From NCBI GenBank assembly GCA_008360955.1, contig LUCM01001934.1, positions 62,001-126,000 on the forward strand: a stretch of DNA of 64,000 nt, in the 5' to 3' direction. The notes under the pieces are model-generated. The model was given only the letters and a program-made list of their open reading frames with translations, made no database searches and had not been told where the DNA came from. Below, piece by piece: positions 22,497-35,460 of this stretch (position 1 is its first letter; each line of letters begins with the position of its first letter). This DNA is from Fasciolopsis buskii (lineage: Eukaryota > Platyhelminthes > Trematoda > Plagiorchiida > Fasciolidae). The position numbers and the translations under genes are program-made.

Positions 22497-25400
22497 CTAC
22501 AGCGACGAAGCGACTGGGATTACTTTCTTCACATAAAACATTACATTCTATATCTTGTTTTGTAATAAGGAAAATTACAAAATGTTTCGTTAGATCCCGT
22601 GACTATTGCCATTTTAAGCAGCAGTTGTTTTTAGTGATCTGATGCGGTCAATTCCCCGAGGGAACGAAAAATGCCTCCATAGTATTCTTTTTAGTTAGTT
22701 ATTCAGGAACGGTTAACAGTAGGTCGAAAATAAAGAGTACGAATGATTTGGGCGAATGTTTTTTTCTTGAAGCATGCAATCTGACCAAAGCTCGTTAAGT
22801 TGACAAATCACTATACACATAACCCACAACCGTCGCAGACATCGTTTGCCAAGCAAATTTAAGCTGGAAGTATTTTTGCAAAGAAAGAGAACTCCAAATA
22901 AGCTCTGAGAGAAAATAAGCACCGGTCGAGCTGGAGCTTGATGATTCTAGTTGTAGATTGTAAGATGTCAAAACTTGCAAATCTCTGCACTGCGTTCCTC
23001 TTCTTTTGTAGATTTGGTGGAACGCTTATTCCCTTTGATAAATGAAGTCCACTTTATGCTTACCAGGACTGCTCACCAAAATGTTACAACACAGGATCTA
23101 TAACCATGACAAAGATTTTCGATCCAAAATTACACAAGTCTCAGATCCTTGAAATGCTTCCGGCTTGCCTGAGGTCAATGCTGAGGGTGGGGTGACCCAG
23201 ATCACGTGAAACGGCAAACGAAGCGTAGGTGCACAAAAAATGATAATGGTTGGAGTAGGATCTTAAGGATCTTGCCATTACAATCACCAAAATAATAAAA
23301 TTATGCGTGTCACTAGGACATGAAGCGCCGCGGTTGCGCTCTTTTCATGTGACCACCTAGTAGGTCAACTTAGTCTCAGTAGGGTATCCGGTAGCACCAC
23401 TGGTTATTACTTGTTAGTTCCGGTATTGTCAAATACTATCGAAGTTCAAAGCCTCAGTGTACAAAGCAGTCATAGGCAGCCCCATCACAGAATGTCTAAA
23501 TCAACTGAGATACTCTGATCAGTCACTTCATTCCACATAACCATGGCTGATAATTGCTCTTAGATCAAGCAGCTATATCAGACAGTTGACTGTCTGAAGT
23601 ATGCTTGTTTTTGGGGTGAATGTGATGCTATCCGGTCATAGCCGATTGCAACATTTCTTCCTCACTCTCGGAAAACGTGGCGCACCGTTGACTCACTAGC
23701 CACACTAACTCAATCTGCAATATCTTCTTCATAACCATTTTCGTTATTCAAGAACCGAACAACATTTGCATTTCCCTCAGTCAGTCTTGGAATCGGGAAT
23801 GGAGAATTTGGGATGAATCTATGATGATATTTGGGTATATAATGTTCAGCTACGATTTTTGAGTTGAATTGGATGAATAGTAAATCCCTAGGTCTTTTGA
23901 ATTTACTCCCCATCCGAAACAATGTTACAATTCTATCAATAATTCAACGACTGAATCGTTTATCCTAAATTCATCACGTTAGCAGTTTCATGTCTCTGAC
24001 TCACCTACATCAAGGTTTTCACCCAATATCAACATAATTTCATTTGGAGTTTCACTTTATTTATGACTCAAACTAATGACAAAATGGTAAACTCATAATT
24101 TTATAGTTCTTTTTTTCTTGTAAATGGTATGGATGTGGTAAAGTTTCATGCTACACTCGCTTAATGGCCCACTAGGATGATAGAAAGGGATTTCCATGTA
24201 AAGCAGGTGGAACGGAGGGTTAGAAAAAGTGGTGTTATTCTAACTCTTGTGGAGTTCCTCAAGACACTGTAAGAGTTAATATTGTAACTGTTTCTGGCAT
24301 CATCCGGAGGTATTTATCAAGTGATTGAATTCCGACCGACTTTGCATGGCCCTTCTGCTCTATAACTGGCTGCAAAGTGTGACTCGCCCAAATGCCTGGA
24401 ACACTCTTACTGTAGATAACTGTTAATTCGACGCTTTTTCGACAAAGGGATGAGACCAGATGCCACGAAAATTGAGGGTCAGTCGATTTATCTGGTGGCA
24501 GCATGAGTGGAAGGGAAGGACGTAATTTAGACGAAAAACTGCAGTTAACTGCTCAACTCATTTGGCGTCCTTCAATGTTGGCACTCTCAACCAGATAGGG
24601 GAACAAAAAACCCAAGCTACAACATATAGGCACCTGTAATTTACTCGATTTCATTATTCCCAAAGCTCCTCAGTATAACAAATACCCTTCTCGTACCGAC
24701 GCTTGAACATACACACTTAGCGAGCACTTTCGAAGCCAAGAATGGCATATCTCAACATGAAAGAGCCTTGTTAAATACACAGCCTCTCAAGCATCTCAGA
24801 TGTCCATTGTGATCTGAATTTTTTCACATCGTGAAGACAAAACTGATACGGCTTCAAATAATTCCTTTGCGGCAATTTGAATCCAACATCCTGCACTTCA
24901 CGTTACCTGAACCAATTAGCGGTCAAAAATTCCGGTCGAGAACTACCGAACAGAATCAGTTTCTGCTTTATATGCTCTGTAATACACCATTTGATTTTCA
25001 CACTTATTTCAGACTGACAACCCTCCGCTGGACTACTTTTGAACAGTTTCCGTTTTTCTGAAATTGCGAACGTGCCAATTTTTCTCCAGCAACAGCACAA
25101 ACTATTCAAATATTTAATATAGTTGTACGCTGTCTCCAAATCTGTTACAGGGGATCTTGGCCCTATGCCTACTCCTTTCATCCCAAGTACAACTTCAGTT
25201 ATGGGCATCGCCGTTCTTGTGTCACCTTATACCGTTTGGGTGCCGTAGTCAAGCTGGCGCCGATAGCTGTCCGAGGGCCAGAGGCTAGAGTGCTTTGTCA
25301 AACTGGATCCCAGTCGACGACCATTTTGTATGCAGTTTGGTTGGACGGTTCTTTACGTCTGAAGCGAGGTTGTCTGACCCTAATACCTGTGTACTTTGTT

Positions 25401-26041
25401 ATTGACCATCGCTCTCCTGAGGCCAAAGATGGGTTCTACCATGGCTTATAGTGAGTATTATGGATTGTGCCTTCAATAAACCTTATATTCTCTGCCGGTG
25501 AATTTAGCCTCCGATTTGACTAGTTTGCGGAGACGGAGCTATTTATCGGACCCGCCTATTACGCCACAGTCAGTCGCACTGATAATGGCGATAGCCTTAT
25601 CCAAGTTTGTTTCAGCCAAGGGCTGTTTCTGGCGGCATTGGCTGTAATAGGGTAATACGCGGCCTTTAAAACGTTCGACTCAGGCAGATCACATCGGCAT
25701 TGGTCAACAGTAGCTTGGATCAGTCAAGGACTGTCGGTGATTATGGTCCACAGCGTTGGTTTCAGTTCACCCATTGGTTCGTGCTTACCGCTGTCTGCAT
25801 TCGGTTCCAACAGCAGTTGAATCCAGACGATTATCGCTGAACTGTGTCCCATTAGAAGTTCTAAATGCGATTATCGTCACTCGTTTGCCCAAGCTGCCAG
25901 CGAATACTTAGAGCAGATCAAAGAAGTCGTACACTATGTAGCAAGGCAGGACTCGAAATAATGTGAACCTCACAAAAGTTGGCTGAGCTCAAATTCGTGT
26001 TCTGCTAAATGTGAACAGACTCATCCATACGGACGTCTGGT
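22497..26041. other. spacer of the RTE inverted repeat, no recognised gene
   Basis: Unsupported frames only, for example 24,903-25,208 minus (101 codons) and 25,236-25,451 plus (71 codons). Composition becomes more GC-rich between about 25,200 and 25,900, which may mark an unrecognised repeat. Confidence 0.4.
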
Positions 26042-26770
26042 TCCTTGAGAGGACAACTGACCAGGGGTCTGGTAAGTGACCGTAAGCAAAATTAAAGAAA
26101 GACGTTCAAGGAAAAAAAGGGCAGTAACTTTTTTGCAAAGATGAAGCTAGTGCACGCGAAAAGCGTATTCATAAGAATCCAGTCGATTGCCGACCCCGTC
26201 GAGTTTGCATTGCGACAAATCCCAGAACATCAGCACGCTCCGTAAATCCACGATTTCTGTCTTCCATGATCAGAAAACAGCACTCGACTCGATCGATTGT
26301 ACAATTCTGTGGAGCCGCCTATCACTGAACGGTGTCCCTTTGAAATGAATTTTACCTAATCAAAATCTTTATTTGGGTAGTCGAAGAAGAACTCGTGCTT
26401 TTAGCGATCTTTCACCCGAGTTCACCACGAGAAGTGGTGTTCATCATTCGTGTGGATGTGAAGATAGTCCTATCCTCATGTGGGCTTATTAACATTGATA
26501 TTGGCTCAGACGGAAAACTGTCTGACTTCGAATATGTGGACGACGTTGAGTTACTGAGTGAGGACCCAAGTAATTTGCACGTTTACTCGATCGCCTGAAC
26601 GATAGGTTAAATATGGTTGGTGTATGTTTTGGACCTTCAAATTGTAGACTGTGGATGCTGGAGTGGATTTACTCGAAGTCGAACTTTGTTCTTGCAGGAG
26701 TTCAACTAGGTGAAATTGATACATTCATTTACTTTTGTTGTTTTACCTTATCAGGTTCCGTTTTCAGATG
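26042..26770 (+). mobile_element. RTE-like non-LTR reverse transcriptase fragment, copy 2
   Basis: Plus-strand copy of the RTE motif A to motif C region (FEYVDDVELLSEDPSNLH at 26,520-26,580), followed by a thumb segment in which RLNDRLNMVGVCFGPSNC and VLAGVQLGEID match the general RTE pattern. Past 26,709 similarity to copy 1 stops, although the frame still reads GEIDTFIYF for a few codons. Stops upstream of motif C show it is dead. Confidence 0.75.
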
Positions 26771-29247
26771 AAACTTTCCCTATCAGGCATAGGGTTAGAT
26801 TGGTAACCATAAAATTGATTTTTTTTTAATTTGGAATTGTCATCTCAATCACGACTAACTTGTTGCGTTTCTTCAGCAGGAATGAGGTCGACGCTTCCAC
26901 GTACCTCCTCATCATGGCCTTTAAGATTAGGTTTCAAAAATTTTGGCATTTAAACATCATTGTCTTAGTCGTGTTAGTTGAATTTGTCGAAGAATTTTGT
27001 CAATAACTCAGTACATCAGTAACATTTGGTGCTGGGTTCCAGTGTTGCAAATCTGAAGTTGATCAGTTAGCAGTGATACTCACGGCGAAGATGCTCGCTG
27101 AACACCTTTCAGCCCTGTAATTGAGGGCCGGATTGAATAACTCATCTCTTTTTCTTAAATCACTTCCGATCTCTGTCAGGAAGTGCACACACTGAAGTTT
27201 CTAAGCATTATTCACAAAAGTTATGTCCGACGATACACGGTCTTCGACTCCTTAATTTTCCTGAAATCTTCATTGATAACCAATTCTATATAGTTAGTTC
27301 CCCAGTGCCCATTACTTCTTCAGTGTGATTCTTTCCAATCTGCTTAAGGCTGACCTCAAGTTGCCGAGGTGTGGCTTCAATTTATTAGCCAAATTGTCCG
27401 GAGTGTTTTATCCATGTGAACCCCAACATCCACTCGCTACACGCAGACCCGTTTGTACGCATATCTCAAAGATCTGCAACCTCCACGAATTCCATCCAGT
27501 ATAATCGTGCAGGTTAAAACACTGGAACCTTCTCTCGCCCGATTTCTAACTGATTATGACAAAGTTCGTCTGGAAGCATAAATTGCTTCGGCTTCTTGTC
27601 GACAGTTTTCCATTTAGCTATTTTACTAATTATGTTTAATGACGTTATTGCATGAAAAGTATGTCTTTTTAAATGACAGGTTGTTTGCAATACTAACCAA
27701 TAATACTAATGCCAAGGTGAAGAATGTTTGCTTATCTTTACTAAACCCGACATGAACAAACCTATACGTAGTGTTCTCGCTTACTCTGAAGTTTGTGGTC
27801 AATTTGTAGCAAATCTTCGGCTAACTTTGATGAGCACTCACAACATGACAGTTGCCTGTACTGTCGGTTCCTATATTGGAAGGAAAAATGAATGCACAGA
27901 ATAGTACAACCTAGACAAACTAGATTTCACGATTCACTTTTAGCATCATCTAAGTAGTAAGCGCTGTCTGTCATCTTGTTCGTAACACTTCTTTGTCTCC
28001 ATGATGGTTGATCAAAAAAGAAACAAATAGAAATTACGACCAATCTGAGGATAAAAAATCAATGACTATTTTTTACCGGAGCGGCTGATCGACGAATTTT
28101 TGAAAGCAAAATTTTGTCTATATCACTTCATCTTTATTCTCGTTAGTCGTTGTTGACCCCATTATCAATGAATTTACTTATTGGCAAGTGCACTATAGAA
28201 CTATTGCAAAAATCTCCAGAGCACGAATATGGCTCTTGCGAAACTGTTTGCTAATTTGATGGACTATAACGACTGAGTGATCAACAAACCCCTCCATTAT
28301 TTATCAGGAAGACACAAAAATGGAGACTAGCACCGAGTTTGCGGTAGTGGGGAGCAACAACCAACTGGTGTGTAGCTTGTGTCTGTGGTATGCCTTCACC
28401 GACTGATCACACGTTATTACACGGCCTTGACGACGCAATGCACATGCCTTTGTGCTTTTCCTGCCCCCGAACTCCGATGATCCCGTGTGTGCCTAAGTTT
28501 GTCAGTCTGTGGTTGTGTGGATCGACGGAGGTCGGCAACACGGACCACTGCGTCAATTGTGCTGATTATCGACGCCAAGTTAGCGTCTGTGGGTCTGTTT
28601 GGCCCTCTCTCTATCCTGTTGTTCATTCCTTGTGTCCGTGTTGTGCCTGTAAAACTACGTGTGCGTGAATGCATCTGTGCTCAACCAGCGGCATCGATTG
28701 CTGATGCGTGCTTTGAAAGCTTACAGGGGTAACCCGGCTCATGGCTGTCAATCGTACACGTTCATCGTCGTGCAATGCAGACTGTTCAAGCGTCCATCGA
28801 TCGATGAAGTCTGTCGACACGTCAGCTGCTCGATAGACCAGAAGAACCTATCTGTTGGAAAGCCTGGTTACATGACTGAACACACTTTTGATCAAGCAGG
28901 CTGCAGACATGGGTTCGCACAACTTCTCTCTTGTGTGGATGAGAGAGAGAGAGAAAAGGCGGGAAAGAGACAGACCAGTTCGGTGTGTTGAGCTCACAGT
29001 ATACACATCACACAACCCGAGCGACCCAAATGTCCACATCAGCTAATTTGGCAAAAAACTACGCCCATTCTTATTTTGTCGCAGCTTGGCCACAAGCTCA
29101 GCCTAGTTGAGCAAAAGCTGACATTACTTTCAATCAAATTTTGGCAGCAGAATGAATGTACTTATAGCGCCAAACATGTTGTGCCAGCTGATAGCGAAGA
29201 AGATTATATGCCTATGTGAAAGCCTGTTCAACGTCCACATGATAATC
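26771..29247. other. no recognised gene; GC-richer patch 28,390-29,040
   Basis: The first 1.6 kb shows nothing recognisable. From about 28,390 to 29,040 composition turns GC-richer and open frames overlap on both strands (92, 85, 81 and 110 codons), ending in a short GA-rich run near 28,940. This patch lies upstream of an opposite-strand RTE-like 3' end and may be part of an unrecognised repeat. No domain identified. Confidence 0.4.
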
Positions 29248-29271
29248 CTCATCATCATCATCATCATCATC
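29248..29271. repeat. (ATC)n trinucleotide microsatellite
   Basis: Eight tandem CATs/ATCs between CCT and GTTCAGCG. Confidence 0.9.
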
Positions 29272-29454
29272 GTTCAGCGTTGAACAGCGACGCAGGCCTC
29301 AATGACTGCTGCCTTTTCCCCACGGTTTCACGTTTCTATAAAAATGTGAATATCCAAGGGGAACAGGGAGTGGACCAACACAGGCGGGAAAAGATAAGAT
29401 GCTACTGTAACCAACACACGAAACACGGTCTAACTGCACAAACGCACGTGTTTT

Positions 29455-29965
29455 CAATCATTCTGATTCGATAGAAAATGACAACAGGATCGCCGCTGTT
29501 CACGGTTCACTGTCATAACCTTCACTGTCTCCAGTCAGCGATTTGACGAGTCGATCGGACCCCAACCACGAAGACATGAGACACCTAATTCACCTAACTT
29601 CGTTGCGCATTCTCTCATTGCACGCTGCCACGCCATTTGTTGACCTTCACAAGGCTTCCTCCACTTCGTGGGAGGAACGCAAAATAAGGCATGGTTTGGT
29701 AGACGAGTGTTCGCCATACGCAACACGTAACCTAACCAGGGTAGTCCACCTGACCCCTACATAGCTCACCCGGTCACTCCATCCAGTCATAATCGATACT
29801 GCGTAGAAATCGGTGATCGAAAACCTCTAACCGCCGCACACCTTCCGCACGCATACTCGATGTCTCGCAGTCGTACAACACAACTGATTGCACTGCGGCA
29901 CAGTACACACGACCTTTCAACTTCAGCAACTATTCGCCCAATAATTGTATTTCAGCCGAGAAATA
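29455..29965 (-). mobile_element. RTE-like non-LTR C-terminal fragment, copy 3
   Basis: The minus strand reads KGRVYCAAVQSVVLYDCET, VRRLEVFDHRFLRSI, then HVLRMANTRLPNHALF-like and WRKPCEGQQMAWQRAM, then LGVSCLRGWGPIDS and ETVKVMTVNREQRRSCCHFL. The order matches the C-terminal region of flatworm RTE elements. Frame changes and a stop where Trp is expected (after GWGPIDSSNR) show decay. Only the part downstream of the RT palm is kept. Confidence 0.7.
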
Positions 29966-30159
29966 ATCGGCCTAGCTCACCCGAGGAGGGCATTTAGCCG
30001 GCTCACACGCAAAACACGCGCTGTCAATGACATCGCCAGTGACGTTATCATTACAGTTGTACCACCATTGTTTCATGATCTACTACTGTAACCAACTAAA
30101 GTAAGCAAACTAGAATCTCATCTGAATCATGAAGAGCATGCACGGATCTTAAGTCTGCT

Positions 30160-31700
30160 TTTGAATCACGAGAAGACTCATGAAATGTTAATCGTCCGTT
30201 GGGCAAGGTCCCTATGCAGAACGACGAGAGCTGGGTACGAATTTTATTTAATGAAACGGGTGAATTCCATGGTCAAAAGAAACTGTCAAAGAGAATGTGG
30301 AGGAACATTCAATAAGAGCCATTTTATTGACATCACTGTGGAAACAAAAGAATTTTAAGTAGCTGAGAAGGCAGAAATTGGGAGAGTGTTCAACAATTTT
30401 GCATGCCACTGAAAACAATAATGAAGGACCAAAGTACGATATCATCAAGGGAGAGGATCTGCTGAGGCAAGCGGTGTCGGCAAAGAATAGATATCAAAGC
30501 AACCGCTTGACGGTGGGCTAGTGATTGCAACTTGCATGCTTATGTAGGGTCACTGAGTATCCAGATGGCTTTAACTGGAACCCGATAATGGAGAGAAAGG
30601 AAACTGGAAAGACCTCCACCGTGGTGTTCAAGTGTCGGGCAAATTTGATGTCTATAAAGCCGAAATAAGCTAAAGTGGAAAAACTTCTGGTGTGAAAGAG
30701 CTAACTTTGCTTTCAGTACCAGTAACAAGATGAGATGAGCAGAAAAACCAACATATTGGAGAATTAACGGATAAACCAAGCATGAGATTAGCCTTTGGAA
30801 AGTAATTCACTGGGCCCAAAAGAAGACTTTAGGGAGTACGGATGTCAGGTACTTCTGTCTCTCACGGAGGACAAAAAGTGAATAAATTGTACGTTGCAAT
30901 TTCGAACATCCCGAACAGAAAGTGATGATCCAGTGTTAACATACACACCTTCCAGCTGGTACACCTGGGTACACCCCTTGGGTGGAACTGAGGTCATGCA
31001 TCACTGATGAGCCTTAATGAAAGCAAAACAATACGCTGGCGCATCCCGAGTGTGATTAAGCTTGAATGAATGAGTGAAATATGTAGTTCGAAGGACAGTG
31101 AATCAGAAACAGAGTGGATTGTGTTTCAAAAGATTGAAAAGAGAGAGGTTTCGGAATGTTTCACTTGACATGAATGTTGCAGCCCTAAGCGGAATTGTGT
31201 TTAAGATCGGAGTTTAAAATCCAATGACAGTAGGATGATTGTTGTTGGTGTTTGAGAGACGAGGTTTGCGTTAAGAACGAGAACAATGAAGAGTAACGTG
31301 AACGGTAAAAGATTGGTCTGCGTGAGATGAAGTGAATAGAAGGTTAGCAGTGGACAAGAGGAAGGTGCGGCATGCAAGTAATGAACCTTGGAGAAAACCA
31401 GCATTTGCAGGAATGGATTGAAGAAGAAAGCCATCATGTCGGATGGAGGTGATTTCCTTACTAAGACTACGTGATGTCCACCATGCAAAAGCCTCGGAGA
31501 CTTCCAGTGTTTTCCAGTCTCACCCGACGACTTTTGTGCTAAACTCGGCCAAAGGCCTTGGAGATATCGATCGAGGCCACACTTGTTTATTCATGGCTAT
31601 GATAGATGACCTGCCAGGAGTGGGGACAGCTTTCTGATTCAAAATGTTAGGTCACCAATAGAGGATAATTGTTCAGCTTTGAAGTGGAATGATCCTTTCC
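30160..31700 (-). mobile_element. decayed non-LTR reverse transcriptase, separate lineage
   Basis: On the minus strand, from high to low coordinates: IDISKAFGRV (motif A, near 31,570), a NAGFLQGSLL block (motif B, near 31,400), a broken HADQSFTVH where FADDSTLH is expected (motif C, near 31,300), and near 30,540-30,780 FSLFRLYRHQICPTLEH...VPVKAIWILSDPT, which matches the thumb/connection pattern YKAQIRPxLEYxSHxWGG...VQxKAIRLI. Many shifts and stops. The motifs differ from both the CR1-like and the RTE-like copies in this window, so this is a third family and clearly old. Confidence 0.6.
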
Positions 31701-33929
31701 TGTAGCTCCAACCATTTGGTCTATAAAGCCCATCATAGGCTTTTAATGATCTCCGTTATATCTTGAACGGTAGTCACAAAATTGTAAGGATTTACATATT
31801 GTAGCGGGTGGAACGATACATTTTTCTTTTTGCAATCACTTTCACTTATGAGTGGAGTTCATGTTAATCACTGAGCTAAGTGCTGGGCAAGTGAATTCCA
31901 AAACAACGTGGTAGGATGAAGTCTTATTCACCTTCGTTCTAGTTAAGACCACTAACACGAGTAAAATTTCATGAGCAGAACAACGAGATGTTCCTACAGA
32001 ATTCATCTGCCAATACATCAGAAGAAAATACCGTTTGAAAATTTTAAATACAATAGAAAAGAGCAAAATGAGATGGCTTCATTGGCACTGAAATCATTAT
32101 TGAAGAAAAAGGCGTTATCAAACAGCACCCAGAACTGTCGAAGTCGCAATATATGCTACCCGTCACCAAATGAACAATGAAGTAAAATAAAGTTTCTTTG
32201 TCCACAATGAAACGGATAACTTTTGTTCAACATGAGCACAAAATCTGAAGAGAATAAGCAGAAATCACTTTAGACCACACAAGCTCTGCAGAGGTAGTCT
32301 TCTCATAGGGAAGATTACAATCAACTTCCAGTACATAAGTTAGGGAATCACCATTTCAAAAGAAACCTGGACAGGAGCAACGGGAAAAGATGTGCTGAGT
32401 AATACGTTAGTACCACATTTTACTCGCGAACTTGGTGACAGTCTGAAGCTTTGTAGAATATATCGGTTGCAGAAGGAAGATTCGAGGTGATAAATCCATG
32501 GCATTGAGTGGACGGTCTGGCTATCGACCTTTGAAAGTTCCAACTGGGTCTAGATGGGCCGGCCTACAAGTGAGCTAATCAAAACCTTATTTTTCACGGA
32601 AGGTGATCATGAATCTCGCTGCATGAAATCGGTGATGTGGTTTCTGGAACTTTGACGCATTCCACGTTCGAAAATATTTTCTCTTATACTTGACGTGATC
32701 GTCACCAGTGTCGAGTCTTTGTATGAATACCTCATAATTTCGTTTATGAAAATTCACTCGTGTACATATTAATAACAAAAACCAGGATGCACGATTCCCG
32801 GAGATTTGGTCTCCAGGGGTTGAGCCGGATGAGGAAAATGTACTTTAATCATCAATGAAAATCGTTGCAGAATCAAAATTCCAATGTCCGGCATAGCACG
32901 AAAGAAACGTCGTAAAGTTTTTCGCTAACATTTTTTTTTGTTATTTAAGGGATTATGACGATCGTTTAAGCGCATGTGAACAATGAGGTATCCACTGGAC
33001 TCCTAACTCGCTTTATTCCGGAAGTAGAGTTCCTAGAAAATCCATTTCTGTCCCCATTTATATAACTTAAATGAGACCTACTCAAGAACACCAAGTTCAC
33101 CGGTGTTGAAAGATGGATTACTAAAAAACAGTCCTCTACATCAACCGTTGTCTTAATTGAAATGTCTGAACCCCATCAACTTGATCCATGCGATCGCAGG
33201 CCGCTTCAGGTGTAAATGCCGTTGGGCATGTCCCGGTGGAAATATCAGGAGCTGGTGGTATGGAGTGTCATGAACGGATTATTTAGGTTTGGTGACGGGT
33301 TGGAAGGATCAAGTTCGTCTATCGTTATTAATGACTTACGGGAAGAGACTGCGTGTTTGATGCATAAATGTATACTTGATTTTCTCACTGAGGCTCCGGG
33401 AGCTCTTCAGGAATAGTAGGCGATGAAGCGCAGATATTTATAAGCTAATTTGTTGTCAGAATCTCTAAATCGACTCGTGTAGAAAGTTTCAGTCTTCACA
33501 CCAGTTTAGGACATCTCAACCATGCATCACAAACTGCAGCTGCCGATGAACAGAAATTACCAACAGTATGACGGAACATTTGGTAAAGCAGCAGTGAGCT
33601 ATCAGCAGTAAAGTGCGAACGATTCTTTCGTAAACAGGTACGCGATGATTACTGCAAAGTAGAAATTTTTCAAACAAGTTATCGTAAAATTGGATGAAAT
33701 CCCGTCTATATCAGGTGAAAGTTGGTCTTCGTCTGAATGAATAAACTTCACACAAATGAGGCAAGACCAGAGTTAGTAATTAAGGGTTTCAACATGTCAA
33801 ACAAAAGTGCTACTCTAATTAAGGTAATAAGTGGAAAATTCAAAATGCTACGGCTAACAAAATACAGGTGCAAGGAAAACAATCGAAATTAAACAAGTAG
33901 TTCATCACGTTTCAGTAGGTTATCGGGTT
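31701..33929. other. non-coding stretch, nothing recognised
   Basis: Short frames only. The part next to 31,700 may hold the decayed 5' half of the neighbouring reverse transcriptase, but I cannot align it by eye. Confidence 0.4.
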
Positions 33930-34640
33930 ACACTGTCGAAGATCCGTCACTATTATTCCCAGCCCTGATTATAGCAGTTCTATTGCTTTGGCGAAACGTT
34001 TTCGCCCCATCTTCTGGTCTTAAGCTAACAGGCCGTACTGAGCTCAAGCATTTGTGTTCTTCTGTGAATCCACTAGGCCACTCCTTTCAGTTTGCTTATA
34101 AATCAAACAGATCCACTCTGGACACTGTCGACTCCTTCATCCATCACATTTGTAGATCCTTAAAATCATCAGTGACATTCGTCAGTTGCGCCTTTCTAGA
34201 CTATTCGTCGGCATTTGATTCGGTCCCTCGATCTTTTCCATTTCACAGAACGGAAACATTTTGTTGTCCCAGGCCATTATTAGCGTGTCTCTATAATTAC
34301 TTTACTAACCGAACCCAGTCCAAACGAATGGACAGCAAAAACTTCAAAACTGTTGGTTAACAACTCAGGCGTGCTACAGGGTGCTGTTCGTTAACCGTTT
34401 CGTTTCTCTACTTACGTCAGCGACTTATCAACCAGCTCACCGTTTCATCTGTTTAAGTATGCTGATGATGCTGTCCTCTCTCAAGCCGCTTCGAACAACG
34501 ACGATTTTCAAAGTTTTCCCAAAAACCTATCTTCTGTTTGCGATTTCTCTGCACTAGCTTGTTTGAATCTCAATGCATCTGAATATTTCGAATGTCTGTT
34601 CTCTCTCTCTCGCAGTCAACTTATACACATGAACCCTTTT
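33930..34640 (+). mobile_element. CR1-like non-LTR copy 4, RT palm
   Basis: A 125-codon frame at 33,983-34,360 holds FQFAYKSNRSTLDTVDSFIH, then LDYSSAFDSVPRS (motif A). After a stop it continues as NNSGVLQGAV, STYVSDL and an intact YADDAVLSQAASNNDDF (motif C). This is the least damaged RT palm of the family here. Similarity to the other copies fades after about 34,620. Sequence from about 34,640 to the N gap is unrelated to CR1. Confidence 0.75.
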
Positions 34641-34799
34641 TCATCAAATGCATTTGATTGTAAATCTTGCCTTGAGAAATACTACCCACGCAGTCGAAAC
34701 GTTGCCACATAATATCTACCAACAATGCTGTGCTATTAATATTACATCATTCACATTGAAAGCCAATGCATGGCGCACCGATTTTTCTTTACGCTCCTT

Positions 34800-35221
34800 N
34801 NNNNNNNNNNNNNNNNNNNNNNNNNNNNNNNNNNNNNNNNNNNNNNNNNNNNNNNNNNNNNNNNNNNNNNNNNNNNNNNNNNNNNNNNNNNNNNNNNNNN
34901 NNNNNNNNNNNNNNNNNNNNNNNNNNNNNNNNNNNNNNNNNNNNNNNNNNNNNNNNNNNNNNNNNNNNNNNNNNNNNNNNNNNNNNNNNNNNNNNNNNNN
35001 NNNNNNNNNNNNNNNNNNNNNNNNNNNNNNNNNNNNNNNNNNNNNNNNNNNNNNNNNNNNNNNNNNNNNNNNNNNNNNNNNNNNNNNNNNNNNNNNNNNN
35101 NNNNNNNNNNNNNNNNNNNNNNNNNNNNNNNNNNNNNNNNNNNNNNNNNNNNNNNNNNNNNNNNNNNNNNNNNNNNNNNNNNNNNNNNNNNNNNNNNNNN
35201 NNNNNNNNNNNNNNNNNNNNN
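34800..35221. other. assembly gap (422 N)
   Basis: An uninterrupted run of N. It separates a CR1-like fragment from a Penelope-like fragment, so both joins are unverified. Confidence 1.
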
Positions 35222-35460
35222 TTTGCCAAAGAAAATTAAGATGTAGCCAGTGTAAAGTCCATGAAAACAGAATTTCAAAATATTATCAACAACCTTCTGT
35301 TCAACCATACTCAGAAACACTTCTGTCAAAATTAGACCCAGAGGATTTCCCGTGGCCACACCATCAATTTTTCTGAATGCTCTCCCCTCAAAACGAAAAT
35401 GGACGTTCCCGGTGCGTAAAAGGATGAAGTCCTTAACATCCACAACGGGAATGGTTAAAC
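35222..35460 (-). mobile_element. Penelope-like reverse transcriptase fragment (PLE-C)
   Basis: The minus strand reads VHFRFEGRAFRKIDGVATGN followed by PLGLILTEVFL. The RxIDGVAxGxPLGPxLAxxF block is diagnostic for Penelope-like reverse transcriptases. Further on, YTGYILIFF stands where YVDDIFI is expected, so the catalytic Asp pair is gone. The frame then enters the N gap. This is a separate, diverged copy, not the partner of the elements at 0.2-0.8 and 40.2-42.4 kb. Confidence 0.7.

Larger units (their letters stand above)
20988..26709. repeat. 668-bp near-perfect inverted repeat (20988-21655 / 26042-26709)
   Basis: Positions pair to a sum of 47,697. I found one mismatch (20,997 against 26,700) and no gap in the parts compared. 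Arms consist of RTE-like reverse transcriptase sequence. The spacer is 4,386 bp. The left element continues past the arm into more RTE 3' sequence, while the right one diverges soon after 26,709. Confidence 0.85.

Noticed and set aside
29248..29271. CRISPR-like or regulatory short repeat
   Set aside because: It is a plain trinucleotide microsatellite without spacers. The rest of the window is eukaryotic.
34751..35443. Long open frames of more than 140 codons around 34.7-35.4 kb
   Set aside because: Most of their length is translated N gap. Only the part after 35,221 carries real sequence.
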